DNA from: JAZKGA01 sp040386235
Lineage (GTDB): Bacteria; Pseudomonadota; Alphaproteobacteria; Micavibrionales; Micavibrionaceae
Assembly (NCBI GenBank): GCA_040386235.1
Contig: JAZKGA010000001.1
Location: 1,240,001-1,304,000, forward strand
Direction of reading: 5' to 3'
DNA length: 64,000 nt
Part shown: one piece after another, positions 52,145-61,701 of the stretch
Layout of the letters: every line of letters starts with the position of its first letter
Numbering within the stretch: position 1 is the first letter of the stretch
Program-made: the position numbers and the translations under genes
Notes under the pieces: generated by a model
The model's database searches: none
Told to the model about the DNA's origin: nothing
What the model saw: the letters and a program-made list of their open reading frames with translations, nothing else

Positions 52145-52717
52145 TTAAATGGATTGACGTTCAGCCTGCCCGGCCTGTTTGGCACGTTCAATGGCTTTGC
52201 GGAAATTAATAGGCGCGGCGATGGGCGGCAAAATAACCTCACCAACCCCCATCCCACGGATAGCCAACTGGCCGTAATCCAGGATGCGCCCCCAGAAGCT
52301 TTGTAAGACATTTACAGACTCGATCCGATCAATCGACATTTCGCCGACATACCGCGCCACCAATCCGCGTTTGTAGATCAGTCGGTTATTGGTGATCGCA
52401 ATTTCCGTTGTAACTTTCGTCACCATCAAATGCGCGTATCGCAGCAATCCAAACATGAACATCAGGAAGGATAGCATTTTAACCACCGCCGGAACCGCCC
52501 GCACCTGATCCAGCGCACTTGATCCCACGGGTGCGGCGGGTGGCAGAAACGGTAAAGCGACGTTGTTCTGAAGCCAGATCGTGCCGACCACGACCAGAAC
52601 AGCCAGCAAAAGGCCGAACACGATGCTTAAAATCGATTTGACGTCGTAAATCCAATGAAAATGGCCGATATAAAATAACTGCTCATCCGGCCCAAGTGAT
52701 TGTTGCACATACAGCAT
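52145..52717 (-). CDS. PH-domain (bPH2-type) membrane protein 1
   Basis: 190 residues: helices around 30-50 and 80-100, then a PH domain (EIAITNNRLIYKRGLVARYVGEMSIDRIESVNVLQSFWGRILDYGQLAIRGMG). It starts one base after the pfkA stop, so translation is likely coupled. Function unknown. Confidence 0.87.
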   Translation of the reverse strand: MLYVQQSLGPDEQLFYIGHFHWIYDVKSILSIVFGLLLAVLVVVGTIWLQNNVALPFLPPAAPVGSSALDQVRAVPAVVKMLSFLMFMFGLLRYAHLMVTKVTTEIAITNNRLIYKRGLVARYVGEMSIDRIESVNVLQSFWGRILDYGQLAIRGMGVGEVILPPIAAPINFRKAIERAKQAGQAERQSI

Positions 52718-52718
52718 A

Positions 52719-53807
52719 TTATTGACCGTCCCCTAAGCAAATTCCGATGCCCCGTGCCGTGGCAACCAGGCTGCCCTGCATATCCACGCGCTGCGTCACA
52801 CCTATCGCATCTTGAACCGGCACATCAATGACGCGGCCATTGGACCAGCCGACCATGCGACCGCTTTTTCCTTGGTGCACCAGATCAACGGCATGGGCGC
52901 CAAAGGCCGTCGCCAGCAGTCGGTCACGATGCGTGGGCTCAGTCCCGCGCTGCATATGCCCCAGCGTGATCGCGCGTGCTTCCCATCCCATTTCTGCTGT
53001 TATGCGTGTTGCGATTTGATCGCCGATACCGCCATAACGCTTGTGCCCGTTTGGATCGATCCGTTCTGCTTTGTCGCCAGCCGCCGTATTGACCGCCTCG
53101 GAAACGACGACCAAAGCGTGTTTACGACCTTTAGCCCTTATCGCTTGCAGTTTAGCGACAATATGTTTGAAATCATACGGCAATTCTGGAATCAGAATAA
53201 CATCTGCGCCACCGGCGATCCCTGAGGCCAAGGCGATATGTCCCGCATCACGGCCCATGACCTCAAGCACCATCACGCGATCATGACTGGCCGCCGTTGG
53301 ACGCAGGCGATCCAGTGCTTCGGTCGCAACTGCGACAGCACTGTCAAAGCCGATGGCGGCCTCGGTCCCTACAACGTCGTTATCAATCGTTTTAGGGACA
53401 AATACTGCATTCCACCCGCCTATATCCGCCATACGTCCCAACAGACCAAAACTGCCATCTCCGCCAATCATCACCATCGCCGTAATGCCATGTGCTTTAA
53501 TTGCGTCAAAAATTGTGTGCGCATAGGGCGTCACACTACCATCTTTTTCAGTCATATACTTACCGGGCATGCTTCGATTAGAGGCACCCAGCATTGTTCC
53601 GCCCATCTGCAACAAGCCCACGGGCAAATTTTCGGGCGTCATGTTGTCATGGATTTCAGGCGGATTTTCGACGATACCGTGTAAGCCGCGGTGCAGGCCA
53701 ATCACTTTATGCCCCAATTCAGCTGCCCGCATAACAACAGCACGGATAGCCGCGTTTAATCCGGCGCAATCCCCGCCAGTGGTAACAAGTCCAATTGTGT
53801 GCTGCAT
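52719..53807 (-). CDS. pfkA: 6-phosphofructokinase
   Basis: Phosphorylates fructose 6-phosphate. 362 residues: TTGGDCAGLNAAIRAVV, MIGGDGSFG (114-121), PKTIDNDV (139-145), MGRDAGHIALASGIAGGAD, and LGHMQRGTEPTHRDR. Residue 118 (position 104 in E. coli) is Gly, as in ATP-dependent enzymes. Position 124 is Lys (139), as in pyrophosphate-dependent enzymes; ATP enzymes of actinobacterial type show this same pairing. ATP use is more likely. First gene of a four-gene run with two PH-domain genes and the BECR-like gene. Confidence 0.92.
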   Translation of the reverse strand: MQHTIGLVTTGGDCAGLNAAIRAVVMRAAELGHKVIGLHRGLHGIVENPPEIHDNMTPENLPVGLLQMGGTMLGASNRSMPGKYMTEKDGSVTPYAHTIFDAIKAHGITAMVMIGGDGSFGLLGRMADIGGWNAVFVPKTIDNDVVGTEAAIGFDSAVAVATEALDRLRPTAASHDRVMVLEVMGRDAGHIALASGIAGGADVILIPELPYDFKHIVAKLQAIRAKGRKHALVVVSEAVNTAAGDKAERIDPNGHKRYGGIGDQIATRITAEMGWEARAITLGHMQRGTEPTHRDRLLATAFGAHAVDLVHQGKSGRMVGWSNGRVIDVPVQDAIGVTQRVDMQGSLVATARGIGICLGDGQ

Positions 53808-53903
53808 TGAATGATTCCAAAGTTGTGTTGTAAAAAATTTACACGTATGCGCAAAATTTTGCTAGTATATGTCTTTAATTCGCACACAAGACCGATATAG
53901 AAA

Positions 53904-54107
53904 ATGGCCGAAGACGAAGACGACCTGCGTGAACGCTTGGCGGAAGTTGAGCAAAAACACCGTGATCTAGATGTGATCCTGGACAAGATATTGCATGTCC
54001 AGCCCATTGATTTTTTGCAACTGACCCGCCTAAAAAAAGAAAAACTGTCCCTGAAGGATCAAATTCAACGGATCCGCAGCCAGCTTGTCCCCGATATTAT
54101 CGCTTAA
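53904..54107 (+). CDS. YdcH family protein (DUF465)
   Basis: 67 residues, two helices in a coiled-coil hairpin: LRERLAEVEQKHRDLDVIL and the family end LKKEKLSLKDQIQRI. Function unknown; small DUF465 proteins are widespread in proteobacteria. 17 bp upstream of fumC on the same strand. Confidence 0.85.
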   Translation: MAEDEDDLRERLAEVEQKHRDLDVILDKILHVQPIDFLQLTRLKKEKLSLKDQIQRIRSQLVPDIIA

Positions 54108-54124
54108 TAGAAAGACTTAAGATC

Positions 54125-55543
54125 ATGATCAAAAAGCAGATGACCAGCCCGGCCGCCATCCGCGTGGAAACCGATTCCTTTGGCCCTATCAATGTTGATG
54201 CCAGCCGTTATTGGGGGGCGCAAACGCAACGGTCTTTGCAGAATTTCAAAATCGGCGGCGAAACAATGCCCGCGCCCCTTGTCCGCGCCCTTGGCATCAT
54301 AAAAAAAAGCGCGGCGCAAGCCAATCGTGACCTGGCCGGCCTTGACGCCAAACTGGCAGAAGCGATTTGCCGCGCGGCGGATGAAGTGATTGACGGCACG
54401 CTGATGGAAGAATTTCCGCTGGTGGTATGGCAGACGGGTTCTGGCACCCAGACCAACATGAACGCGAATGAGGTTATTTCCAACCGCGCGATTGAATTAT
54501 TGAACGGCGAGATGGGCAGCAAAACCCCGGTCCACCCGAATGACCATGTCAACATGGGCCAATCGTCCAATGACACCTTCCCGACCGCGATGCACATTGC
54601 GGCGGGTGAGCAGATTATTCACGAATTGATCCCTGCCCTGCGCCACCTGCACCACGCCCTGGCACAAAAGGCAGAGGCGTTTAAGAACATCGTCAAGATC
54701 GGCCGCACACATTTACAAGATGCCACGCCCCTGACGCTGGGTCAGGAATTTTCTGGTTACGTGACACAGATCGCATTCGGGATCGCCCGGGTGGAGTCGT
54801 GCCTGCCGCGCCTGTACCTGTTGGCCCAGGGGGGGACAGCGGTTGGTACTGGCATTAACTGTAAGGCCGGCTTTGCCGAAGCCTTCGCAGGCCATGTTGC
54901 CCACATTACCGATCTGCCTTTCGTGACCGCGCCGAATAAATTCGAGGCACTGGCCAGCCACGACACGATGGTTGAGGTATCGGGCGTGCTGAACGTCCTG
55001 GCGACATCGCTGATGAAAATTGCCAACGATATTCGCCTGCTGGGATCTGGCCCACGTTGCGGTATTGGTGAGATTAAACTTCCGGAAAATGAGCCTGGAT
55101 CGTCAATCATGCCAGGCAAGGTCAATCCAACGCAGTGCGAAGCCATGACAATGGTTTGCGCCCAAGTCATGGGCAATAACATGGCCGTGACAATTGGCGG
55201 AAGTAACGGCCATTTCGAACTGAACGTCTTCAAACCTGTGATCATTTATAACGTGCTGCAATCCATCCGCCTGATCGCCGATGCGTGTAACAGCTTTACC
55301 GATAATTGCGTGGTGGGAATTGTGGCGGACGAACAACGCATTCATAAACTGGTTCATGAAAGCCTGATGCTGGTTACCGCGCTGAACCCGCATATCGGGT
55401 ACGACAACGCGGCCAAGATCGCGAAGAAGGCCCATGCAGAAGGCACATCACTGAAACAGGCGGGGATTGACCTGGGCCTGTTAAGTGCCGCGCAATTCGA
55501 TAAATGGATTAACCCGGCCGACATGGTAAAACCAAACGATTGA
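54125..55543 (+). CDS. fumC: Fumarate hydratase, class II
   Basis: Fumarate to L-malate in the TCA cycle; oxygen-stable and iron-free. 472 residues: SGTQTNMNANEV, HPNDHVNMGQSSNDTFPTAMH, KIGRTHLQDATPLTLGQEF, and the superfamily signature GSSIMPGKVNPTQCEA. An in-frame second ATG lies five codons in. Confidence 0.96.
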   Translation: MIKKQMTSPAAIRVETDSFGPINVDASRYWGAQTQRSLQNFKIGGETMPAPLVRALGIIKKSAAQANRDLAGLDAKLAEAICRAADEVIDGTLMEEFPLVVWQTGSGTQTNMNANEVISNRAIELLNGEMGSKTPVHPNDHVNMGQSSNDTFPTAMHIAAGEQIIHELIPALRHLHHALAQKAEAFKNIVKIGRTHLQDATPLTLGQEFSGYVTQIAFGIARVESCLPRLYLLAQGGTAVGTGINCKAGFAEAFAGHVAHITDLPFVTAPNKFEALASHDTMVEVSGVLNVLATSLMKIANDIRLLGSGPRCGIGEIKLPENEPGSSIMPGKVNPTQCEAMTMVCAQVMGNNMAVTIGGSNGHFELNVFKPVIIYNVLQSIRLIADACNSFTDNCVVGIVADEQRIHKLVHESLMLVTALNPHIGYDNAAKIAKKAHAEGTSLKQAGIDLGLLSAAQFDKWINPADMVKPND

Positions 55544-55600
55544 TTTGTATAAGAATAGAAAGAATAGACAGCTGGATAAAAAAGCATTATTCTTTCCTTC

Positions 55601-56500
55601 ATGCAAAAATCGCACCACCAGCACCATTACGGAATCTCAGCCTTCGTTGACGATTTCCTGGCTTTGGCTGATAGCGGCGTGTTCCACCAGGCCGCCAAAA
55701 CACGCCATTTATCCCAACCCGCTTTCAGCCGCAGGATCCAGCAACTGGAAAAACTGATGGGCGTGCAGCTATTTGATCGCAGCGCGACCCCTGTTATTTT
55801 AACCCGCGCCGGTAACCGGTTCTTAAGCCACGCGCACCGTTTGCAAATCCAGCTACAACAGGCTGTTAACGACGCGCGTGCCACCGCGACCGCGTTGATC
55901 GACCCCGTCCGCATCGTGACGACGCATACATTGGCCATTTCTTATTTCCCCGAATGGTGGCGTGAAGTCGTGCGCCTGTATCCGCAGGCCCATGCGCGCC
56001 TGCTGGGACAACGGGCCGAAGCGTGCCTGCAGGATGTACGCGACGGCACGGCGTCTTTCGCCCTGCTGCACTGTACTGGCAGTGATATCTGGCAAAAAGC
56101 CGAAGATATTTCCGTCGCGCGTCTGGCCAGCGACCGCCTGTTACCCCTTGTCGCGCCACGATACAATACGCCGCCCTTAAAATACCTGGCCTATGCGCCG
56201 GACACCAGCTTTGCCGTTTGGACCGAACAATTGCTGTCCGGCCCGATTGAACAAGTTGAAACCCAATCACCCGTTTTTGAAAGCCCTGCCTGCGAAGTCT
56301 TAAAGGCGATGGCGTTGGCCGGTTTTGGCATGACCTATCTTCCCGAACGCCTGGCCAGTGATGATCTGGCAGCGGGTTATCTGCAACAGGTCAGCGGTGG
56401 ATTGCCCATGTTGATGCTTGATATCGTGTTGGTTCGCAGCAAGCGCAGCCAGCTGCCGAAAGCGGAAGAAGATTTATGGGCCCAGATGCAGACGCGTTAG
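55601..56500 (+). CDS. LysR family transcriptional regulator
   Basis: 299 residues: N-terminal winged helix (FLALADSGVFHQAAKTRHLSQPAFSRRIQQLEKLMGVQLFDRS) and a C-terminal effector domain with GFGMTYLPERLA. Effector and target not predictable. Two His-rich pairs precede the helix-turn-helix (HHQHHYG). Overlaps the next gene by 25 bp. Confidence 0.92.
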   Translation: MQKSHHQHHYGISAFVDDFLALADSGVFHQAAKTRHLSQPAFSRRIQQLEKLMGVQLFDRSATPVILTRAGNRFLSHAHRLQIQLQQAVNDARATATALIDPVRIVTTHTLAISYFPEWWREVVRLYPQAHARLLGQRAEACLQDVRDGTASFALLHCTGSDIWQKAEDISVARLASDRLLPLVAPRYNTPPLKYLAYAPDTSFAVWTEQLLSGPIEQVETQSPVFESPACEVLKAMALAGFGMTYLPERLASDDLAAGYLQQVSGGLPMLMLDIVLVRSKRSQLPKAEEDLWAQMQTR

Positions 56501-56739
56501 ATGACGCGCCTTTAATGGCCGCGTTATCAGCCAAGGGGCGCAAGCGTTCGGTGCTGATCGCCGGTCACGCCACATCCATCACACTTGAAGACCCATTTTG
56601 GGATGCGCTGAAATCTTTGGCACGGGCCAAAGGTGTCACCCTGCCCCGCTTAATTGAAGACATAGACGAAAGGCGCGGAACAAACCTGTCCAGCGCCTTA
56701 CGTCTTTATGTTTTATACCATTTAGAACAGCGACCGTAA
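56476..56739 (+). CDS. Ribbon-helix-helix protein (RHH_4 type)
   Basis: 87 residues. RKRSVLIAGHATSITLEDPFWDALKSLARAKGVTLPRLIEDIDERRGTNLSSALRLYVL is the RHH_4 pattern common in alphaproteobacteria near fumC: a strand followed by two helices, presumably a DNA-binding dimer. Starts at ATG 56476 or 56515; neither has a strong ribosome site. It overlaps the convergent asmA stop by 18 bp. Confidence 0.82.
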   Translation: MGPDADALDDAPLMAALSAKGRKRSVLIAGHATSITLEDPFWDALKSLARAKGVTLPRLIEDIDERRGTNLSSALRLYVLYHLEQRP

Positions 56740-59700
56740 CAACTCTTCCGCCGCTTTCTCAGGCGTCGGGGCCGTTGCAGGCTGCGATGCCGGGGCGGTG
56801 GTGTCACCAGGCATTGCAGGGTCTGCTGGTGTCGGTTGCTGCGTCGCTGACGAACCACCACCCAGCAAGCCGCCAAGCCCTTTTTTCTCAAGGAAATTAT
56901 CCAGCTTTTTGGTCAGCTTGCGTTTCAGGTAATCCTGAACCGCCGTTTCGGCCACGGACCGGACAGGTTTATCAATCGGGCCACGGAACACCATATTCAG
57001 TTTCGGTGCATCCGCAGGGTCTTTGATAATCACTTCGGTTTTGATGTCCATGTACCAGTTGGGCAAATTCACGTCGCCCGTTATATCAAACCGTGTCAGC
57101 GTACTGTCAAGATAGACGGGTGACATGGTCACAATGCCGGATTTAATCGGCATCGTCGCCTGCAACACATCGAAACGTGTCGCGCCGCCATTCAAGGTGG
57201 AATTCAAGACACCCGTAATCGCCGACATCGCATTAAAGTCGCCGGCAAAACTGGCTGCCAGTTTTTGAATATCGACACCTTTGATAACGATGTTACGTCC
57301 CTGTGCCTTTAATTCACCGTCAAGGGCGCGAACCAGGGCAGACTGGCTGTTCCCCGTTGTTTCCACATCAAAACGGAAGCTGTCAATCGTCCCTTGCAGA
57401 ACAGAATTTGGCCGTTTCTGTAACGCAGCCAGCAATGCCTCAGCCTGTACGTTCTGTGCGCCACCCGACCATTCGGTGGCCACGCTGCCACCTGTTTGTG
57501 ACAAACGGCCTTTCAGATCAATCGACCCACCAAACAGGCCCGCTTGCAGTGACGGGATTGTTAACGTCCCATCGCGCATCATGACCTTGGTTTTGGCATT
57601 ATCCAGACGCCATTGGCCTTGGGTGATCGACCGTGCCGACAGGTCAAGATCAAGGATCGCGCTATTCAGGAAATCGAGTTTCATAGGGGCATTTGACCAC
57701 CGCCCGCCACCTGATTTCGCCGCGCCCGCACTGCTGCCTGCGCCTGCAGTCCCGCTGGATTTCGTATCGCCAGGCAATTGCAGTTCATTCAGGGCCACAC
57801 GGCCTGTAATCGCCGGCACGCTGCCCGATTGATCAACAGTAATCGCAGCGCTGTCCACCTGGATCGGACCGATTTTACCGGACAGGCTGTTCACCGTAAT
57901 CTTCTTATCCGCCAGGGCCAGGCCGGCACGCATATCAACAGATGATTGCAGATACGCATCACCGCTGAAGGCCGGATCGACGATCTGGATCGCCTTTACC
58001 AGATTGGGGTGTTGCAGACCGAACGTCACGTTGCTGAGCGTCACCTTCCCTGGTAAGCCTGCGGCTTGACCGCGGGCGTTGACTTTCGCCGCCAGGGCGG
58101 TGGCGTTTCCGTCAAACACCAGATTATTCAGGCTACCCTTAACCGTACCGGTGAAAGATGCAGCGCCGATCTTGGTTTTCAATTCCGGTGCTTTCTGGCC
58201 GAACGCGGCCATCAAAGCCTCAACATCCCCAGTCTGGCCTGAGGCTGTCACATCAAGTCCGGATAAGGTTTGCGTATCGCCGACTACCCCGCTGGCCTGC
58301 AATTGCGTGTTGGCGACGGTTTTACCCGACAGGCGGGTAATGGTCATCCGGTTGCCTTGCGCAACCAATGCCGCTGTAACATCCGTGACATCTTTACCCT
58401 GAACGCGCAGCGCACCGATTGTCAGGTCCGTTTGCAGATTAATTGGCAGGCTGAAACCCAGTTGCGGGGGCACGCCTTTGGCCGCATTCGTCGCAGCCTC
58501 TATTTTCGCTTTCGGCCCTGCCGCATCCTGCCCAAGTTTGGTCAGCGCATCGACGTCCAATCGGTCGATCGTCCCGCGTAAAATCACACTCGGTTTTGCC
58601 GCAACGGTGGTCGCAGGCGTGTATTGCCCCGTTACATCCAGCGTGGTGTCAGTGGCCTGAATTTGCGCGCGTTGAATAATAGTTGCACCATTATCAGCCG
58701 TGTTGGCGACCAGTTTGATATTGCTGCCAGCCAGTAAACCGGTCACGCCTTTATCAGATGTCTTGGTATCGCTTTTTAAATCCACCGCGTATTGCTTGGG
58801 CGCATCGCCTTTCAATCCGTTCACGGCAATCATGCCCGTCCATTCAACGCCAGCGGCACCCAATTTCGCATCCTGCACACGCAGGGCGTTTTCATCCATT
58901 TTAACACGACCGCTTAACGATAGTGATTTATTCAGATCAGCCGGAATCTTGACCTCTGCCCCCTGAATAGCTGTCAATAATTCCGCCAGATTGGCCGCAT
59001 CAAGGTCCAAATCCCCTTCGATTTGCATGACTGGCTTGGTCTGAATTACGCCTTCATAGGCAATAGTGCCGGCGTTTTCGCCAACCGTAACCTGGCCCTG
59101 TACCGGGGTTGCATGGCCTTCGCGGCCCAATTCACCCGTTTTCAGATCGACCGCCAGCTTGGTAACATCGTTCAAAACCATGTCGCCTTTTAAGGCAAAC
59201 GGCCCGTCCAAAGACTCGGCCCGCCCTTGAATAGCAGGCAGGTCCAGCACTTGCGTTTTACCTGTTGCGGCATCCTTGATTGTCATCCGTCCGTCCGTGA
59301 TGCGCAGATCATCCAGCGATATTTTGGCTGGTTTTTCAGGTGCTGCGTTGGCCGCCATGGCTTCTGGTGCCGGATCGTCTTTCGCCGCCGCGATCACTTC
59401 CCAGTTGCCCTGGCCATTCGCATCTTTTTCCAGTGTAATCACCGGGGTATCAAACACCAGGCTGTCAACATCAATGGTTTTACTCAGCAACGGCAGCAAG
59501 GCAACCCGCACATCAACCTGACCGAAATGTGCCAGCGGACTGCCCGCATTCGTCACCGTCACGTCGCTTAAGGTAACGTGTGGCAGTGGCAGCAGCGAAA
59601 CGCCGAATGCCCCGTTGAAAGTAACGTCGTATCCCGTTTTTTCTTTTACCAGCGTCGCAATCTGCGGCTTGTATCGATCCAGGTCCAGCTGGCTTAAGAC

Positions 59701-59763
59701 AATCGACGCCACCGCGATCAACGCGATAAAACCAACAACAAGAACGATCAGTATTTTTTTCAT
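56722..59763 (-). CDS. asmA: AsmA family protein
   Basis: 1013 residues: one N-terminal membrane helix (about 3-25), the AsmA opening LDLDRYKPQIATLVKEKTGYDVTFNGAFGVSLLPLPHVTLSDVTVTN, a long beta-rich middle, and the C-terminal AsmA_2 domain (DGELKAQGRNIVIKGVDIQKL, MSAITGVLNSTLNGGATRFDVL). Family members bridge the periplasm and affect outer-membrane lipids. The tail after about 965 is Pro/Ala/Thr-rich. GAGGG lies before the ATG. Second bridge-type protein in the window besides YdbH. Confidence 0.93.
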   Translation of the reverse strand: MKKILIVLVVGFIALIAVASIVLSQLDLDRYKPQIATLVKEKTGYDVTFNGAFGVSLLPLPHVTLSDVTVTNAGSPLAHFGQVDVRVALLPLLSKTIDVDSLVFDTPVITLEKDANGQGNWEVIAAAKDDPAPEAMAANAAPEKPAKISLDDLRITDGRMTIKDAATGKTQVLDLPAIQGRAESLDGPFALKGDMVLNDVTKLAVDLKTGELGREGHATPVQGQVTVGENAGTIAYEGVIQTKPVMQIEGDLDLDAANLAELLTAIQGAEVKIPADLNKSLSLSGRVKMDENALRVQDAKLGAAGVEWTGMIAVNGLKGDAPKQYAVDLKSDTKTSDKGVTGLLAGSNIKLVANTADNGATIIQRAQIQATDTTLDVTGQYTPATTVAAKPSVILRGTIDRLDVDALTKLGQDAAGPKAKIEAATNAAKGVPPQLGFSLPINLQTDLTIGALRVQGKDVTDVTAALVAQGNRMTITRLSGKTVANTQLQASGVVGDTQTLSGLDVTASGQTGDVEALMAAFGQKAPELKTKIGAASFTGTVKGSLNNLVFDGNATALAAKVNARGQAAGLPGKVTLSNVTFGLQHPNLVKAIQIVDPAFSGDAYLQSSVDMRAGLALADKKITVNSLSGKIGPIQVDSAAITVDQSGSVPAITGRVALNELQLPGDTKSSGTAGAGSSAGAAKSGGGRWSNAPMKLDFLNSAILDLDLSARSITQGQWRLDNAKTKVMMRDGTLTIPSLQAGLFGGSIDLKGRLSQTGGSVATEWSGGAQNVQAEALLAALQKRPNSVLQGTIDSFRFDVETTGNSQSALVRALDGELKAQGRNIVIKGVDIQKLAASFAGDFNAMSAITGVLNSTLNGGATRFDVLQATMPIKSGIVTMSPVYLDSTLTRFDITGDVNLPNWYMDIKTEVIIKDPADAPKLNMVFRGPIDKPVRSVAETAVQDYLKRKLTKKLDNFLEKKGLGGLLGGGSSATQQPTPADPAMPGDTTAPASQPATAPTPEKAAEELLRSLF

Positions 59764-59944
59764 CTGGCCAGACCCTCAATAACGAATAAAACGAATATAA
59801 ATGTGCACATATATCTAGGCTGTTTACATACGGATGAAAAGCCCTTCTGTTACCATTGCGACAGAATGTTTCGCATTTTATTTAAATTGGTAACACTCTA
59901 TTCACCATTGCCTGCTTAAGATGCCAAGCGTGGGGGAGACACAT

Positions 59945-61123
59945 ATGTTGCATCAGAAAACATTACAATCCGTTTTGTGGACAACGCTGCAGGTCATGCC
60001 GCAAACATGCTTTGTTTGGCAGAGTGCTGAAATCATCGGCGACGCCGCATGCCAAACCTTGGGGTTAATGGGCGGAATGCAACGCTTTGCCCGCAAATCT
60101 CTGCACGATCTTATTCATCCGCAAGACATGCCCGCCACCTTATGGGCCTTACACAGCTTCTGCCCACAGCCGGACAACGGCGCATTGACCCTGCAATACC
60201 GCCTGCGCCAGGAAAATGGTCATTATAAGCAGGTGATTGAAACAGTCAGTCACCAGCAAAACGGTCAGATATTATCGCGCCTGACTCTGGCGGATGCGAA
60301 CACAGCACACACAGACACACACCTGCCTGCCCTGCCCGTTTTTCAGACGGCGGATATGCAGAACACGCCTTTGGAAACCTTCCTGTCCGCCTGGCGCGAC
60401 AATCGCCTGACCCTGGCCTATCAGCCCGTCATTGATGCCCGTACCGGCCAGGCAGCTTTTTACGAATGCCTGACCCGCCTGCAAACGACAGACGGCAATA
60501 TTTTACCGGCCAGTACGTTTATCAAGATCGCCGAAACCCACGGCCTGACGCGTTTGATCGACACAGCGTGCCTGCGCCTGGCCATCCGCAATTTGCAAGA
60601 AACGCGTGATTTACACCTGTCGATCAACGTCGCCACCGCGACCTTTGTTGATCCTGAATGGCTGCATATCATTATCGACAGCTGCAACGCTGATAAGACG
60701 CTGGCGGCACGCCTGATTGTCGAGGTAACCGAACATGACCTGATGCAGGATATCGCCCACACGGTGCAGACGTTAAACCGCCTGCGCGACCTTGGCCTGC
60801 GGATCGCCATGGATGATTTCGGTGCGGGTCAGACAGCCCTGCGCCACTTGCTGCAATTGCCGATCTCTATCCTGAAATTCGATCGCAGTTTCATCAGTCA
60901 GATGCGCGAAGATCAATCGAACCTGTTCCTGACAACACTGCAAAATCTAGCACATGGCCTGGGGCTGACAACCGTCGCCGAAGGTGCAGAAAGCCTGTCG
61001 GACATTGCCCGGTTACAGTCATTGGGAATTGATATGATCCAAGGATATGCGGTGGGCATGCCGTCCCTGCAACGCCTCTGGGTGCGCGATACCAGCACAC
61101 CACTTCATAAAAAACGGGCTTAG
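59945..61123 (+). CDS. EAL-domain protein (likely c-di-GMP phosphodiesterase)
   Basis: 392 residues: a PAS-like N-terminal region (about 1-115, ARKSLHDLIHPQDMPATLWALHSF, YRLRQENGHYKQVIETV) and an EAL domain (about 140-385). Residues needed for c-di-GMP hydrolysis are present: Glu in FYECLTRL, Asn in LSINVA, Glu in VEVTEHD, Asp pair in DDFGAG, Lys in LKFDRSF, Glu in AEGAE and Gln in QGYAVG. No GGDEF domain. GGGGGA precedes the ATG. Stops 4 bp into the convergent phaR stop. Confidence 0.88.
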   Translation: MLHQKTLQSVLWTTLQVMPQTCFVWQSAEIIGDAACQTLGLMGGMQRFARKSLHDLIHPQDMPATLWALHSFCPQPDNGALTLQYRLRQENGHYKQVIETVSHQQNGQILSRLTLADANTAHTDTHLPALPVFQTADMQNTPLETFLSAWRDNRLTLAYQPVIDARTGQAAFYECLTRLQTTDGNILPASTFIKIAETHGLTRLIDTACLRLAIRNLQETRDLHLSINVATATFVDPEWLHIIIDSCNADKTLAARLIVEVTEHDLMQDIAHTVQTLNRLRDLGLRIAMDDFGAGQTALRHLLQLPISILKFDRSFISQMREDQSNLFLTTLQNLAHGLGLTTVAEGAESLSDIARLQSLGIDMIQGYAVGMPSLQRLWVRDTSTPLHKKRA

Positions 61124-61614
61124 TCTTTATCGCCAGGCTTTTTCGGCACATTACCTTGCGTGAATGCCGCCATGGCCTTCATCGCGTTTTCCATCATCAA
61201 GATGTTTTGCTTGTTCAGCTCTTCTAACGCTTGGATCGGGAAAATACCGCCGAATGACTTGCTGATCTGATCGCGCATCTTTTCCTGATTGGCATGGAAA
61301 TGATCCATTGATTGTTCCAGGTAATTCGGCAAGACGCCCTGCATTTTATCACCGTAAAAACCGATGATCTGCTTCAGGAAATTGACCGGCAGCATATCGT
61401 TGCCGTTATTTTCCTTTTCGACGATGATTTGAGTTAAAACCTGCTTGGTCAGGTCTTCGCCCGTCTTGGCATCCTGAACCACGAAATCATGGCCTTCTTT
61501 GACCATTTCGTACAGGTCTTCGAGGGTGACATAGCTGCTGCGTCCTGTGTCATACAACCGCCGATTGGCGTATTTCTTAACGATTGTCGGCTGATCTGGA
61601 CGTTTACGCGCCAT
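61120..61614 (-). CDS. phaR: PHA synthesis repressor PhaR
   Basis: Binds DNA and PHA granules and controls phasin and PHA genes. 164 residues: the N-terminal PHB_acc_N domain (IVKKYANRRLYDTGRSSYVTLEDLYEMVKEGHDF), then the accumulation-regulator domain (LPVNFLKQIIGFYGDKMQGVLPNYLEQSM). Divergent from the short PHA-synthase-like gene. Confidence 0.95.
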   Translation of the reverse strand: MARKRPDQPTIVKKYANRRLYDTGRSSYVTLEDLYEMVKEGHDFVVQDAKTGEDLTKQVLTQIIVEKENNGNDMLPVNFLKQIIGFYGDKMQGVLPNYLEQSMDHFHANQEKMRDQISKSFGGIFPIQALEELNKQNILMMENAMKAMAAFTQGNVPKKPGDKD

Positions 61615-61701
61615 AATTCACTCTCCATTACGTGTGTGTACAACATTGATTATGCACAAATTCAGGTTGCTGCATAGACGGAAAAAGTCTCATGATACCG
61701 C

